DNA of 64,000 nucleotides from WLWS01 sp965243105 (GTDB taxonomy: Bacteria; Pseudomonadota; Gammaproteobacteria; Eutrophobiales; Eutrophobiaceae). Positions 25,325-32,641 of the stretch are shown one piece after another. The stretch spans positions 1,116,001 through 1,180,000 of the forward strand of contig CBDEUC010000003.1 of the NCBI GenBank assembly GCA_965243105.1. The letters are read 5' to 3'. The notes under the pieces are model-generated. The model was given only the letters and a program-made list of their open reading frames with translations. It had not been told where the DNA came from and searched no databases. Position numbers and translations under genes: made by a program. How positions within the stretch are numbered: the stretch's first letter is position 1; every line of letters begins with the position of its first letter.

Positions 25325-25341
25325 CGCACCAAAATGGATCG
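25325..25341 (+). promoter_or_regulatory. Weak upstream NtrC-type half-matching site
   Basis: CGCACCAAAATGGATCG resembles the NtrC consensus TGCACCA-N3-TGGTGCA. Its centre lies 32 bases (three helical turns) before the centre of the strong site at 25357, the same spacing as the paired enhancer sites of E. coli glnA. Confidence 0.5.
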
Positions 25342-25356
25342 CTTCCATATTTGATT

Positions 25357-25373
25357 TGCACTATTATAGTGCA
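25357..25373 (+). promoter_or_regulatory. NtrC binding site (perfect 17-bp dyad)
   Basis: TGCACTATTATAGTGCA is a perfect palindrome matching the NtrC enhancer consensus (TGCAC-N7-GTGCA). It lies about 170 bases upstream of a sigma-54 promoter match for the glutamine synthetase gene, so nitrogen-limitation control through NtrB/NtrC is inferred. Confidence 0.8.
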
Positions 25374-25535
25374 TTGCTGGGCAGACCCCCTGCCATGAGC
25401 AAACCCTGGAAGGTCATTCGGCTATTCACTGGCTGCGATACTAATTTTATTAAAAACAATAGCTTGTGATTCATTCCCAGTGGCATTTTCGGCCTTGAAA
25501 GTGAAAATTCGAGGCCCGGGAATTAATGCATAAAA

Positions 25536-25552
25536 TTGGAACATTATTTGCT
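25536..25552 (+). promoter_or_regulatory. Sigma-54 (-24/-12) promoter for glnII
   Basis: TTGGAACATTATTTGCT matches the consensus TTGGCAC-N4-TTGCW at all but one key position, with the required 10 bases between the invariant GG (25538-25539) and GC (25550-25551). Transcription would start near 25563-25565, about 60 bases before the ATG. Confidence 0.72.
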
Positions 25553-25624
25553 CAGTAAAAGTCTTTAGATTTGCAGTTTTTCCCTCAAGTCACCAAAACA
25601 GAAGCTCAAGGAGCGTAGAAAAAA

Positions 25625-26635
25625 ATGAAAAGTAAGTTGGAGTATATCTGGCTTGACGGCTTCAAGCCGACCCAGAGCCTGCGTAGTAAAACAATGATCC
25701 AGTCGGATTTCAGCGGCAAGCTGGAAGACGCTCCTATGTGGTCTTTCGATGGAAGCTCCACGGAGCAGGCTGACGGTAGTTCTTCAGACTGCCTGCTAAA
25801 GCCGGTTGCCATCATTCCCGATCCCGATCGTCGCAACGGTTACCTTGTCATGACCGAGGTACTCAATGCCGATGGTACACCCCATGAATCCAATGGCCGT
25901 GCCACCATCGACGACGACGATGATGATTTCTGGTTTGGTTTTGAACAGGAATACTTTCTCTGGGATCCCCACACAGACCGTCCACCTGGTTTTCCTTACG
26001 CCGGTTTTCCAAGACCCCAGGGGCCCTACTACTGCTCCGTCGGTGCGCTGAATGCCTATGGTCGTGAAATCATCGAGGAACATCTCGACCTGTGTCTTGA
26101 AGCAGGATTAAACGTTGAAGGCATCAATGGCGAAGTTGCCGCTGGCCAGTGGGAGTTCCAGGTATTTGCCAAGGGTGCTGCCAAGGCCGGTGATGAAACC
26201 TGGCTGGCTCGCTACATCCTTGAGCGAACCGCTGAGAAGCATGGTCTTGCTATTGAATGGCACCCGAAACCACTGGGTGACACGGACTGGAACGGCTCCG
26301 GTATGCACGCCAACTTCTCAAACGGTTCCATGCGTGATGCCGGTAACGAAGATGTCTTTACCAAGATCTGCGAGGAATTTGGCAAGAACATCGACCGTCA
26401 CGTCAGTGTTTACGGCGCCGACAACGACCAGCGTTTGACCGGTCGCCACGAAACCCAGTCCATCAAGCAGTTCAGCTATGGTGTGTCTGATCGTGGTGCT
26501 TCAATTCGTATTCCAATTGGCACCGTGGAAGACGGCTGGAAAGGCCGCCTGGAAGATCGTCGACCTGCATCCAACGCCGATCCGTACAAGGTTGCTGCTG
26601 CTATCGTGAAAACCACGAAGGAAGCTGGCGTCTAG
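25625..26635 (+). CDS. glnII: Glutamine synthetase type II (eukaryotic-like GSII)
   Basis: A 336-residue enzyme, far shorter than the ~470-residue GlnA (GSI), and matching the GSII family of eukaryotes, Rhizobiales and Frankia. 'LEYIWLDGF' opens the beta-grasp domain. 'MWSFDGSSTEQADG', 'FGFEQEYFLWD', 'VEGINGEVAAGQWEFQV' and 'LTGRHETQSIKQFSYGVSDR' are GSII active-site blocks (Glu metal ligands, substrate His/Arg). No adenylylation-type Tyr loop is expected in this family, so activity is probably controlled by transcription, consistent with the NtrC/sigma-54 region upstream. A strong terminator follows. Confidence 0.93.
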   Translation: MKSKLEYIWLDGFKPTQSLRSKTMIQSDFSGKLEDAPMWSFDGSSTEQADGSSSDCLLKPVAIIPDPDRRNGYLVMTEVLNADGTPHESNGRATIDDDDDDFWFGFEQEYFLWDPHTDRPPGFPYAGFPRPQGPYYCSVGALNAYGREIIEEHLDLCLEAGLNVEGINGEVAAGQWEFQVFAKGAAKAGDETWLARYILERTAEKHGLAIEWHPKPLGDTDWNGSGMHANFSNGSMRDAGNEDVFTKICEEFGKNIDRHVSVYGADNDQRLTGRHETQSIKQFSYGVSDRGASIRIPIGTVEDGWKGRLEDRRPASNADPYKVAAAIVKTTKEAGV

Positions 26636-26654
26636 ACACGGTATTTTCTGGACC

Positions 26655-26695
26655 GCAAAACCGGGATGGGGCAATGCCCCTTCCCGGTTTTTTTT
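26655..26695 (+). terminator. Rho-independent terminator after glnII
   Basis: AAAACCGGGATGGGGC, a short loop, then GCCCCTTCCCGGTTTTTTTT: a long interrupted GC stem with an eight-T run, 20 bases after the glnII stop. Confidence 0.93.
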
Positions 26696-26770
26696 CGTAT
26701 TCAGCCTGCATACGTCGGCGATTATTTAGTATTAATGCCTGTTTTTTTGATAGAATCCCTAACCCCAAAA

Positions 26771-27082
26771 CGGGCCTGTAGCTCAGTTGGTTAGAGCAGT
26801 GGACTCATCAAAATGGTGCGTTCATATCGAAAGATATGGAATGAACGGGATGAATTCAGGGAAACCTTAACAGCCTTGCTGCTGGTAACCCTGAGCCAAG
26901 CCGAGGGTACACCTTCGGAAGGTGCAGAGACTACCTGGGAACTTTAGTGTTCTTAATCACAGGCAAGAGCGTCCCGCACCCTAGCAACATGGTTGAGGGT
27001 GATGAGATAGTCCGCTCCTGTTGGAAACAGCGGGATAGAGTGAATCCATTGGTCGTAGGTTCAAGTCCTACCGGGCCCACCA
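26771..27082 (+). tRNA. tRNA-Ile2 (anticodon CAU, lysidine type) interrupted by an intron
   Basis: The exons are 26771-26807 and 27043-27082. Joined, they give a complete tRNA: acceptor GGGCCTG/CGGGCCC, D-arm 'GCTCAGTTGGTTAGAGC', anticodon arm GTGGA-CTCATAA-TCCAT, T-arm 'GTAGGTTCAAGTCCTAC', and an encoded CCA at 27080-27082. The CAU anticodon with this body matches the minor isoleucine tRNA whose C34 becomes lysidine, not elongator or initiator tRNA-Met. The 235-base intron lies between positions 36 and 37, directly after the anticodon. The gene depends on intron removal to be functional. The pyridoxamine-oxidase-family gene follows 42 bases later. Confidence 0.95.
26808..27042 (+). ncRNA. 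Self-splicing group I intron (IC3-like) in tRNA-Ile2
   Basis: 235 bases with all group I core elements and no ORF. P4 pairs TCAGGG (26856-26861) with CCCTGA (26889-26894). Element P/J4 reads AATTCAGGGAAACCT and Q reads CCTGAGCCAAGCC. P7 pairs the R element 'GCAGAGACTA' (26924-26933) with the S element 'GATAGTCC' (27006-27013). P2 is capped by GAAA and P9 by GGAA. The internal guide has GUG to pair with the exon CAU (U-G wobble at the splice site), and the intron ends in G. Site, host tRNA and motifs parallel the 205-base Azoarcus tRNA-Ile intron, so self-splicing is very likely. Confidence 0.95.
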
Positions 27083-27124
27083 ATTACCACCGGGAACGTA
27101 CTCGGTAAATGCGAGGCAAAGAAT

Positions 27125-27787
27125 ATGAGTGAACTATTTGGAGATGCACACAGGAGTTTGCAGGATGAGTTCGAAACTCGAAACCTGGCAGACAGGATTA
27201 TAGAACTGGCCTGCAGTCCCACCATCGAAGACGAACACCGCGGATTTATTGAAAGCCGCGACATGTTTTTCCTCGCCAGTGTTGACGCGAACGGCAGTCC
27301 TACCGTGTCCTACAAGGGTGGTGACGTGGGTTTTCTTCGCGTGGTTGACAATAAGACCCTGACTTTCCCCTGCTATGACGGTAACGGCATGTACCTTTCA
27401 ATGGGCAACATCGATGCCAGTGGCAAAATCGGCCTGCTGCTGATTGATTTTGAAAACCCGCACCGTATGCGCATTCAAGGGACTGCTGAGTTGTCACGGG
27501 ATCCAGATCTGGTGGGCTCCTACAAGGAAGCACAGCTGGTGGTCAAGATCACCGTGGATCAGATCTTCCAGAACTGTCCTCGCTACATTCATCGTTACCA
27601 GCGCCTGTCACAGTCCCGCTACATACCAAAGGACGACCAGGAAACACCAATGGCAACCTGGAAACGCATCGACCTGATGCAGGACGTGATCCCCGAAGCC
27701 GACCGCGCAAAAGTGGACGCGTCCGGTGGCACCATGCCCATCGAAGAGTGGTTTGAGAAAGTCCAGACCGGCGCAGAAGACGCCTGA
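27125..27787 (+). CDS. Pyridoxamine 5'-phosphate oxidase-family FMN protein
   Basis: A 220-residue split-barrel flavoprotein. 'FIESRDMFFLASVDANGSPT' and 'VSYKGGDVGFLRVVDNKTL' cover the FMN-binding strands. 'IGLLLIDFENPHRMRIQGTA' is the characteristic next block. The C terminus 'NCPRYIHRY' is typical of the YaiA/general-stress subgroup rather than of PdxH, whose substrate residues I do not see. Likely a flavin- or F420-type reductase of unknown substrate. The ATG has an upstream GAGG. A bidirectional-looking terminator follows. Confidence 0.85.
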   Translation: MSELFGDAHRSLQDEFETRNLADRIIELACSPTIEDEHRGFIESRDMFFLASVDANGSPTVSYKGGDVGFLRVVDNKTLTFPCYDGNGMYLSMGNIDASGKIGLLLIDFENPHRMRIQGTAELSRDPDLVGSYKEAQLVVKITVDQIFQNCPRYIHRYQRLSQSRYIPKDDQETPMATWKRIDLMQDVIPEADRAKVDASGGTMPIEEWFEKVQTGAEDA

Positions 27788-27798
27788 TTAACCGTGTT

Positions 27799-27832
27799 TA
27801 AACATAGCCCGCAAATATTGCGGGCTGTGTTT
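27799..27832. terminator. Terminator between convergent genes
   Basis: AAACATAGCCCGCA and TGCGGGCTGTGTTT pair almost perfectly around a short AT loop, with A and T runs on the two sides. It serves the gene ending at 27787 and possibly the convergent membrane-protein gene. Confidence 0.8.
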
Positions 27833-27870
27833 CACTTCATTCCTGTAGCTACTCAAACAGCGGGCAAACA

Positions 27871-28584
27871 TTAATCCTGTGGCCCGGTCAACTCCCTGCT
27901 TTCTTTCCAGTACATAAATAACCACGCAGCCACTGCGACCCTGACCAGCGGTTGCAGGTAAGGGTAAATCCATTCGTAACACCACGTGACCGGTGCTGAA
28001 AGAAATACGGCACCAAGGTAATAGCTTACAAAGGCACTTAGGCTGAGCATGCCGATGAAAAGATATGCAAGTCCCAGCCAGCGTGTAATACCCGCTTCTC
28101 TCGTCATGGCGATACCGTAAAGCAATGAACCCATGGCAAAGCCGTAAAGCAATACAAAATACTTGCTGTCCGACAGGGCATCGCTGCCTTTTATCAGGGC
28201 GAGGAAGATGTCCCTGCTCATTTCATCCTGTGCCGCCATGTATGCCGGTCGCCAGTACTGGTTTAGGGCATCAATAAGGAATGCCTGCTGCGACATTTCT
28301 GTTACGGTCCACACCAGCAGGAAGAATGTGCCCGTGATTATCTCCAGTGGATACTTTTTCATTAATACGACAGCGATACCAAGCGCCGCTATGAAGTTAA
28401 ACTGCGGGTGAAAAAACAGGATCCATAATTTCGCGGTATAAAGATTATCCTTGTAGAGAAGAATAGTGTTCTGTGTATCCACCGTGGAGGATGCGGGAAG
28501 AAATACCAGTAGCGAGGTAGTTATTGCCCCGAGTAATGAACAGGCTGCAGCGCACAGAACCAGGTTCCTGTAGTTTGAGCTCAT
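27871..28584 (-). CDS. Hypothetical six-helix membrane protein
   Basis: A 237-residue protein if started at the ATG at 28584. Hydrophobic segments occur at about 6-27, 52-70, 77-100, 134-155, 165-185 and 205-222, with a soluble loop between about 105 and 135 ('RPAYMAAQDEMSRDIFLALI'). The overall pattern resembles DUF4386-like proteins, but I am not certain of the family and give no function. The start region lies about 100 bases from the divergent M19 dipeptidase start. No ribosome binding site stands out, so the start is uncertain. Confidence 0.65.
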   Translation of the reverse strand: MSSNYRNLVLCAAACSLLGAITTSLLVFLPASSTVDTQNTILLYKDNLYTAKLWILFFHPQFNFIAALGIAVVLMKKYPLEIITGTFFLLVWTVTEMSQQAFLIDALNQYWRPAYMAAQDEMSRDIFLALIKGSDALSDSKYFVLLYGFAMGSLLYGIAMTREAGITRWLGLAYLFIGMLSLSAFVSYYLGAVFLSAPVTWCYEWIYPYLQPLVRVAVAAWLFMYWKESRELTGPQD

Positions 28585-28685
28585 GGCATGAAAGGTTAGC
28601 AGAAAACGGCCTCCTGCTATACAGCCACCCAAATTATGTTAACGTTCAGACAGGCAAAGAATCAACGGGGTCGAAAATTCAACAG

Positions 28686-29672
28686 ATGAGCGACAGGGCA
28701 AATCAATTAATCGAAAACAGCCTGGCATGGGATAACCACGGCTGTATGCCGCTCAGGGGTGACGACACCGAATTTCTTCCACAGCTGTCGCGCTACCGGG
28801 AAGCGGGTTTTAATGTCGTATCACTGAATGCCGGCTTTGACGGTATGCCATGGGAAAACACCTTGCTGGTGCTGGCAAACATTCGCCACTGGATCCGTGA
28901 ACACGCTGATGATTACACACTGGTTGAAACCGTCGACGATATTCATCGGGCAAAACAGGAAAACAGGCTGGGCGTTTTTTTTGACCTTGAGGGCGGCCGC
29001 GTGCTGAACGACCAGCTCAGCATGGTCAGCATGTACTACGATCTTGGCGTACGCTGGATGCTCATCGCCTATAACAGGAACAACTCCCTCGGTGGTGGCT
29101 GCCAGGATGAAGACAGTGGCCTTACCGATTTCGGTCGTCGAGTGATTGATGAAATGGCCCGCGTGGGTATGGTCACCTGCTGCAGTCATACAGGTTATCG
29201 CACGGTGATGGACGTGATGGACTACGCCACGCAGCCGGTGATCTTTTCTCACTCTAATCCCCTCGCACTGCATGAGCATGCACGCAACATTCCCGACGAT
29301 GCCATTGAGGCCTGTGCCAGTACCGGTGGGATTGTCTGCCTGAATGGCGTGGGTATTTTTCTCGGTGAAAATGACTCCAGCACGCAAACCATTATTCGTC
29401 ACATCGATTACGTGGTACAAAAAATTGGCGCATCACACGTGGGGATTGGCCTCGACTACTGTTTTGATATGCAGGAACTGGATGATTATGTCAGGGAAAA
29501 CCCGGTGCTTTTTCCGCCGGACAAGGGTTACGTGGATGGCATACGCTTTGTTAAACCGGAACAGCTGTCGGAAATGGTAGAGGAAATGATAAAGCTGGGT
29601 TACAGCGACGAGAATATCAGCGGTATTCTTGGGGGAAATTTATTGAGGGTGGCAGAGCAGGTCTGGAAGTAG
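28686..29672 (+). CDS. Membrane dipeptidase (peptidase M19) family, altered metal motif
   Basis: A 328-residue TIM-barrel hydrolase of the renal-dipeptidase family. The bridging Glu is in 'GVFFDLEGGRVL' (near residue 101), and the two His ligands are in 'VTCCSHTGYRT' and 'QPVIFSHSNPLA'. 'SHVGIGLDYCFD' and 'ILGGNLLRVAEQVW' are conserved ends. The first metal motif, normally H-x-D, reads 'DNHGC' here (His18, Cys20), so the second metal site may differ. M19 enzymes cleave dipeptides or act as D-aminoacylases. The ATG at 28686 gives the family N terminus; a longer frame to 28524 crosses the divergent gene. Confidence 0.85.
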   Translation: MSDRANQLIENSLAWDNHGCMPLRGDDTEFLPQLSRYREAGFNVVSLNAGFDGMPWENTLLVLANIRHWIREHADDYTLVETVDDIHRAKQENRLGVFFDLEGGRVLNDQLSMVSMYYDLGVRWMLIAYNRNNSLGGGCQDEDSGLTDFGRRVIDEMARVGMVTCCSHTGYRTVMDVMDYATQPVIFSHSNPLALHEHARNIPDDAIEACASTGGIVCLNGVGIFLGENDSSTQTIIRHIDYVVQKIGASHVGIGLDYCFDMQELDDYVRENPVLFPPDKGYVDGIRFVKPEQLSEMVEEMIKLGYSDENISGILGGNLLRVAEQVWK

Positions 29673-29682
29673 CTATAGAGAT

Positions 29683-30969
29683 TCAGGTCGGCCAAATAAA
29701 ATCCTCAACAAGCCCTTCCATTCCCGGTAGTTCACATTTCACCATCTCTCCCTTGCGAATGATGACAGGTAGTGCAGCACCATCCTTCTCCAGCAATCCA
29801 ATATCTTCAAGCGGGTTTCCATCCACTAGTAGCACATCCGCAAAGGCGCCTTCCTTTATACAGCCAAGACGCTCCGGTTCCATTAGTATCTCCGCATTTG
29901 TTGACGTTGCCTGCCTGAGAATCTCAAAAGGTGTGAACACGGACTTGCGAATAGCAAACTCGGTGCATTGCTTGACGTGCTGTGGGCCAAGAAGATCGGT
30001 GCCCAGGCCCAGCTTTACCCCGGCATCCCGCATGATGGCCAGGCTATCAACGGCCTGCTCATAAACCACCGCCATCTTTTCCTGGCTCACGGCTGGTAAT
30101 CCATACTTTTCTCCATCTTCGTGCAGCGAATGTATCACGGCACAGGTAGGCACGATGTAGGCATCCGTACCGGCAACATATTCTGCGGTGTCCCTGTCGA
30201 TCAAGGTGGCGTGTTCAATGCAACGCACGCCAAACTCGACACAGCGACGTACCGCTTCGGCCGGGTGACAGTGAGCTGAGACATAGGTCTCCTGTCGGCT
30301 ACACTCATCCACCGCGGCTCGTATCTCTTCCTCGGTGAACTGGGTGTGGTGCAGCGGATCGTTGGGACTGGCGACACCGCCCGAGCCCATGATCTTGATA
30401 CAGTGTGAACCCTTGCGCAGTTCATCGCGCACGGCGCGACGCATCTCCCAGGGATCATCCACGATACGTGTCAACTTGCTTGAATGCCCTCCGCAGTTGC
30501 ACAGGTGCTCATTTGGATCAATTTCCCAGCCGGGGCGCATATCACCGTGTCCGCCTGTCTGGGACATGATCTTGCCGGCGTAGTAAAACCGGGGAGCGCG
30601 CACCATGCCATGATCAATCGCGCGTGAGACACCCACGTCTCCGCCACCAATATCACGAATAGTGGTAAAACCCCTCATCAATGTGCTGCTGAGGAAAACG
30701 TGGGCATACTGGGCCACGTAGGTTTCCGGCATGCGTGACAGTGCAGTGATATCCAGCGTGGGTATATGAACGTGTATATGGTTGTCGATAAGACCCGGCA
30801 TCAGGGTGCGACCCGCGGCATCAACGACCAGGTGGCCATCTTCCTTTATTGCACCACTCGTGATCTCCTTGATTTCCCCTTCAGCCAGTAGAACGCTGCT
30901 GGCATCGGACAGGTCGTCATTGTGACCGTCAAAGATGTGGGCGTTCTTTATCAATATGGATTCATTCAT
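29683..30969 (-). CDS. Metal-dependent amidohydrolase (imidazolonepropionase/prolidase-like)
   Basis: A 428-residue amidohydrolase-superfamily enzyme. 'GLIDNHIHVHIPTLD' is the HxH metal motif after the N-terminal beta-sandwich. 'GSHCIKIMGSGGVASPNDPL' supplies the bridging Lys. 'YVSAHCHPAEAVRRC' and 'VRCIEHATLIDRDTA' give the two later His, and 'LGLGTDLLGPQH' gives the final Asp. This is the subgroup that includes Xaa-Pro dipeptidase-like and ochratoxinase-like hydrolases; the substrate is unknown. It is convergent with the M19 dipeptidase gene (10-base gap) and 24 bases downstream of the flavin oxidase on the same strand. The neighbouring peptidase-type hydrolases hint at amide-bond catabolism. 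Confidence 0.88.
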   Translation of the reverse strand: MNESILIKNAHIFDGHNDDLSDASSVLLAEGEIKEITSGAIKEDGHLVVDAAGRTLMPGLIDNHIHVHIPTLDITALSRMPETYVAQYAHVFLSSTLMRGFTTIRDIGGGDVGVSRAIDHGMVRAPRFYYAGKIMSQTGGHGDMRPGWEIDPNEHLCNCGGHSSKLTRIVDDPWEMRRAVRDELRKGSHCIKIMGSGGVASPNDPLHHTQFTEEEIRAAVDECSRQETYVSAHCHPAEAVRRCVEFGVRCIEHATLIDRDTAEYVAGTDAYIVPTCAVIHSLHEDGEKYGLPAVSQEKMAVVYEQAVDSLAIMRDAGVKLGLGTDLLGPQHVKQCTEFAIRKSVFTPFEILRQATSTNAEILMEPERLGCIKEGAFADVLLVDGNPLEDIGLLEKDGAALPVIIRKGEMVKCELPGMEGLVEDFIWPT

Positions 30970-30993
30970 TTTACTTTTCCTTACGCAACAGTA

Positions 30994-32457
30994 TCAGGAT
31001 TCGCCAAGGTAAGCGTGGAACACCCCGGTGGGATCATATTTTCTTCTCAGGTCCCCAAGGCGTTGCCAGTTTTCCGGTGAAAAGCTGTCACGGTAGCGCC
31101 CGGGGAAACGGTCACCGGCCACCTCGTTGACATAGTGACCTTCACTATAGGGTTTAACAAGCTCGTGATTTTTTTCAAGCCACGCATAGTTTGCTTCGTC
31201 ATCCTCTTCCCTGTCCCACACCAGGTAGCTACCAAAAAAATGCCGTGCTATGCGTGAAAAGCAGGCATCGTCATGCAGGGTAGTATTCATGGCCAGTGAA
31301 CCCACAAAATGGGAACGCTCGGAGGGTGTCTCCCTGAAGTGTTCCGCAACGCTGCCAAGCAGACCGCCGAGATCATTGCTCCAGTCCGTATCAACAGCAT
31401 AACGCCCGAGACCGGTATCCACGTTCTCAGGATAGTAAAGCTTGTTAAATGAGCTTGGCTGGTATTCAGCCTTGAACACGCTCTGTGCGGCCAGTTCACT
31501 TTCAGCAAAAGGCAGCAGCATTTCCTTTGCTTCTTCTTCTGAATCCGCAAAGGCATTGGCACCGACAAAACAGATCTTTGACTGTGCTGGCGGTGTACCA
31601 GCGGGAGCTTGCGGGTTGTGCATGAGTAACAATAACAGCTCCACGCGTTCATCCTTTATCTCCACCAGTTTTTCCAGTGCAGCACTGACTGCTGGCAGGT
31701 TGTCCAGCGGGTGGATATACATGCTATTGAGAATATGCGCCGGCGCCGAATATAACTTCAATTCAAAGTTGGTTACCACCCCGAAAAAACCGGGTCCGGC
31801 GCCCCGGGCAGCCCAGTATAGATCCGGGTTTTCCGACGCGCTGGCCCGCACCTTTTTTCCATCCGCGGTAATCACATCCATGGAAACGATGGAATGACAG
31901 GCCGGGCCGCCCCAGTGCGCATGATTCCAGCCCATGCCACCACCGAGCAGGTAACCACCAAGTGCAACACTTGGGCAATGGGCTGCGGGAAACGACAGGC
32001 CATGCTTCGCTGCTTCCTCAACCAGTTGTACGTTCCACAGCGCGGGCTGCACATTTGCTGTCCTGCGAGCAGGATCAATACTGACGTTGCGCATAAAGGA
32101 AAGATCGAGAAGGATGCCATCGTCGCGAAGCACGCTCTTTGCCGAGTTATGACCGCTGCTGCGCAGGGCAACCCGCTTGTTTGCAGCACGTGCATAGGCC
32201 AGTGCCTTCATTACATCCTGCTCATTGTGAGCCTGGATGATGCTATCCGGGTAACGTGCCGGCTTGTCCAGGTGCCATACCATGGACTGGCGCCAGCTTT
32301 CGTAATTTTCATCACCCCGCTGCACCATGTTGGCAGGCATCGCGGGCCCGGCGGGACTGGCCAGCATATCGCCTGAACGCAGGGCAGCAGCCGTGCCCAT
32401 GACACCGAGCGTGGTAAGACGTTTGAGAAAGTTTCTTCGTGTCGGGTTACGCGTCAT
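30994..32457 (-). CDS. Tat-exported BBE-like FAD-linked oxidase
   Basis: A 487-residue flavoprotein. The start at 32457 gives a twin-arginine signal ('NPTRRNFLKRLTTLGVMG', cleavage after about residue 35), so the enzyme is folded with cofactor and exported to the periplasm. The FAD-binding type 4 domain has 'VALRSSGHNSAKSVL' and 'AAHCPSVALGGYLLGGGMGW'. These place a His and a Cys where berberine-bridge-type enzymes attach FAD at two positions. The C-terminal 'RKYDPTGVFH' is the BBE signature. Such enzymes oxidise sugars, alcohols or alkaloid-like amines with O2. The gene is divergent from the AraC regulator, 184 bases between starts, sharing a control region. Confidence 0.88.
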   Translation of the reverse strand: MTRNPTRRNFLKRLTTLGVMGTAAALRSGDMLASPAGPAMPANMVQRGDENYESWRQSMVWHLDKPARYPDSIIQAHNEQDVMKALAYARAANKRVALRSSGHNSAKSVLRDDGILLDLSFMRNVSIDPARRTANVQPALWNVQLVEEAAKHGLSFPAAHCPSVALGGYLLGGGMGWNHAHWGGPACHSIVSMDVITADGKKVRASASENPDLYWAARGAGPGFFGVVTNFELKLYSAPAHILNSMYIHPLDNLPAVSAALEKLVEIKDERVELLLLLMHNPQAPAGTPPAQSKICFVGANAFADSEEEAKEMLLPFAESELAAQSVFKAEYQPSSFNKLYYPENVDTGLGRYAVDTDWSNDLGGLLGSVAEHFRETPSERSHFVGSLAMNTTLHDDACFSRIARHFFGSYLVWDREEDDEANYAWLEKNHELVKPYSEGHYVNEVAGDRFPGRYRDSFSPENWQRLGDLRRKYDPTGVFHAYLGES

Positions 32458-32641
32458 TCTACTCACATCGAGATTGTAGATTTGCCTCAAGTCCTGTGTC
32501 ATGCAAAGTATAAAACTTTAATGGAATAGGACTATACTGGTTTATTAGAAACGCTGGATTGGTTATGCATAATGGTATTTTTTGACTTGCGTATGCTCAA
32601 TTATTAGCCTTTCACCTGCATAAAATGTCATAAACGAATAC

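Noticed and set aside
25480..25510. A second sigma-54-like match (TGGCA...CTTG) upstream of glnII
   Set aside because: The spacing between the GG and the downstream GC/TG pair is wrong for sigma-54; the match at 25536 is correct.
26817..27050. Whether the tRNA interruption might be an insertion or pseudogene rather than an intron
   Set aside because: The interruption has intact catalytic-core pairings, precise splice-site features and a complete tRNA after removal, so a group I intron is the better reading.
28524..28685. An N-terminal extension of the M19 dipeptidase
   Set aside because: It overlaps the divergent membrane-protein gene start and has no similarity to the family N terminus; the conserved part begins just after 28686.
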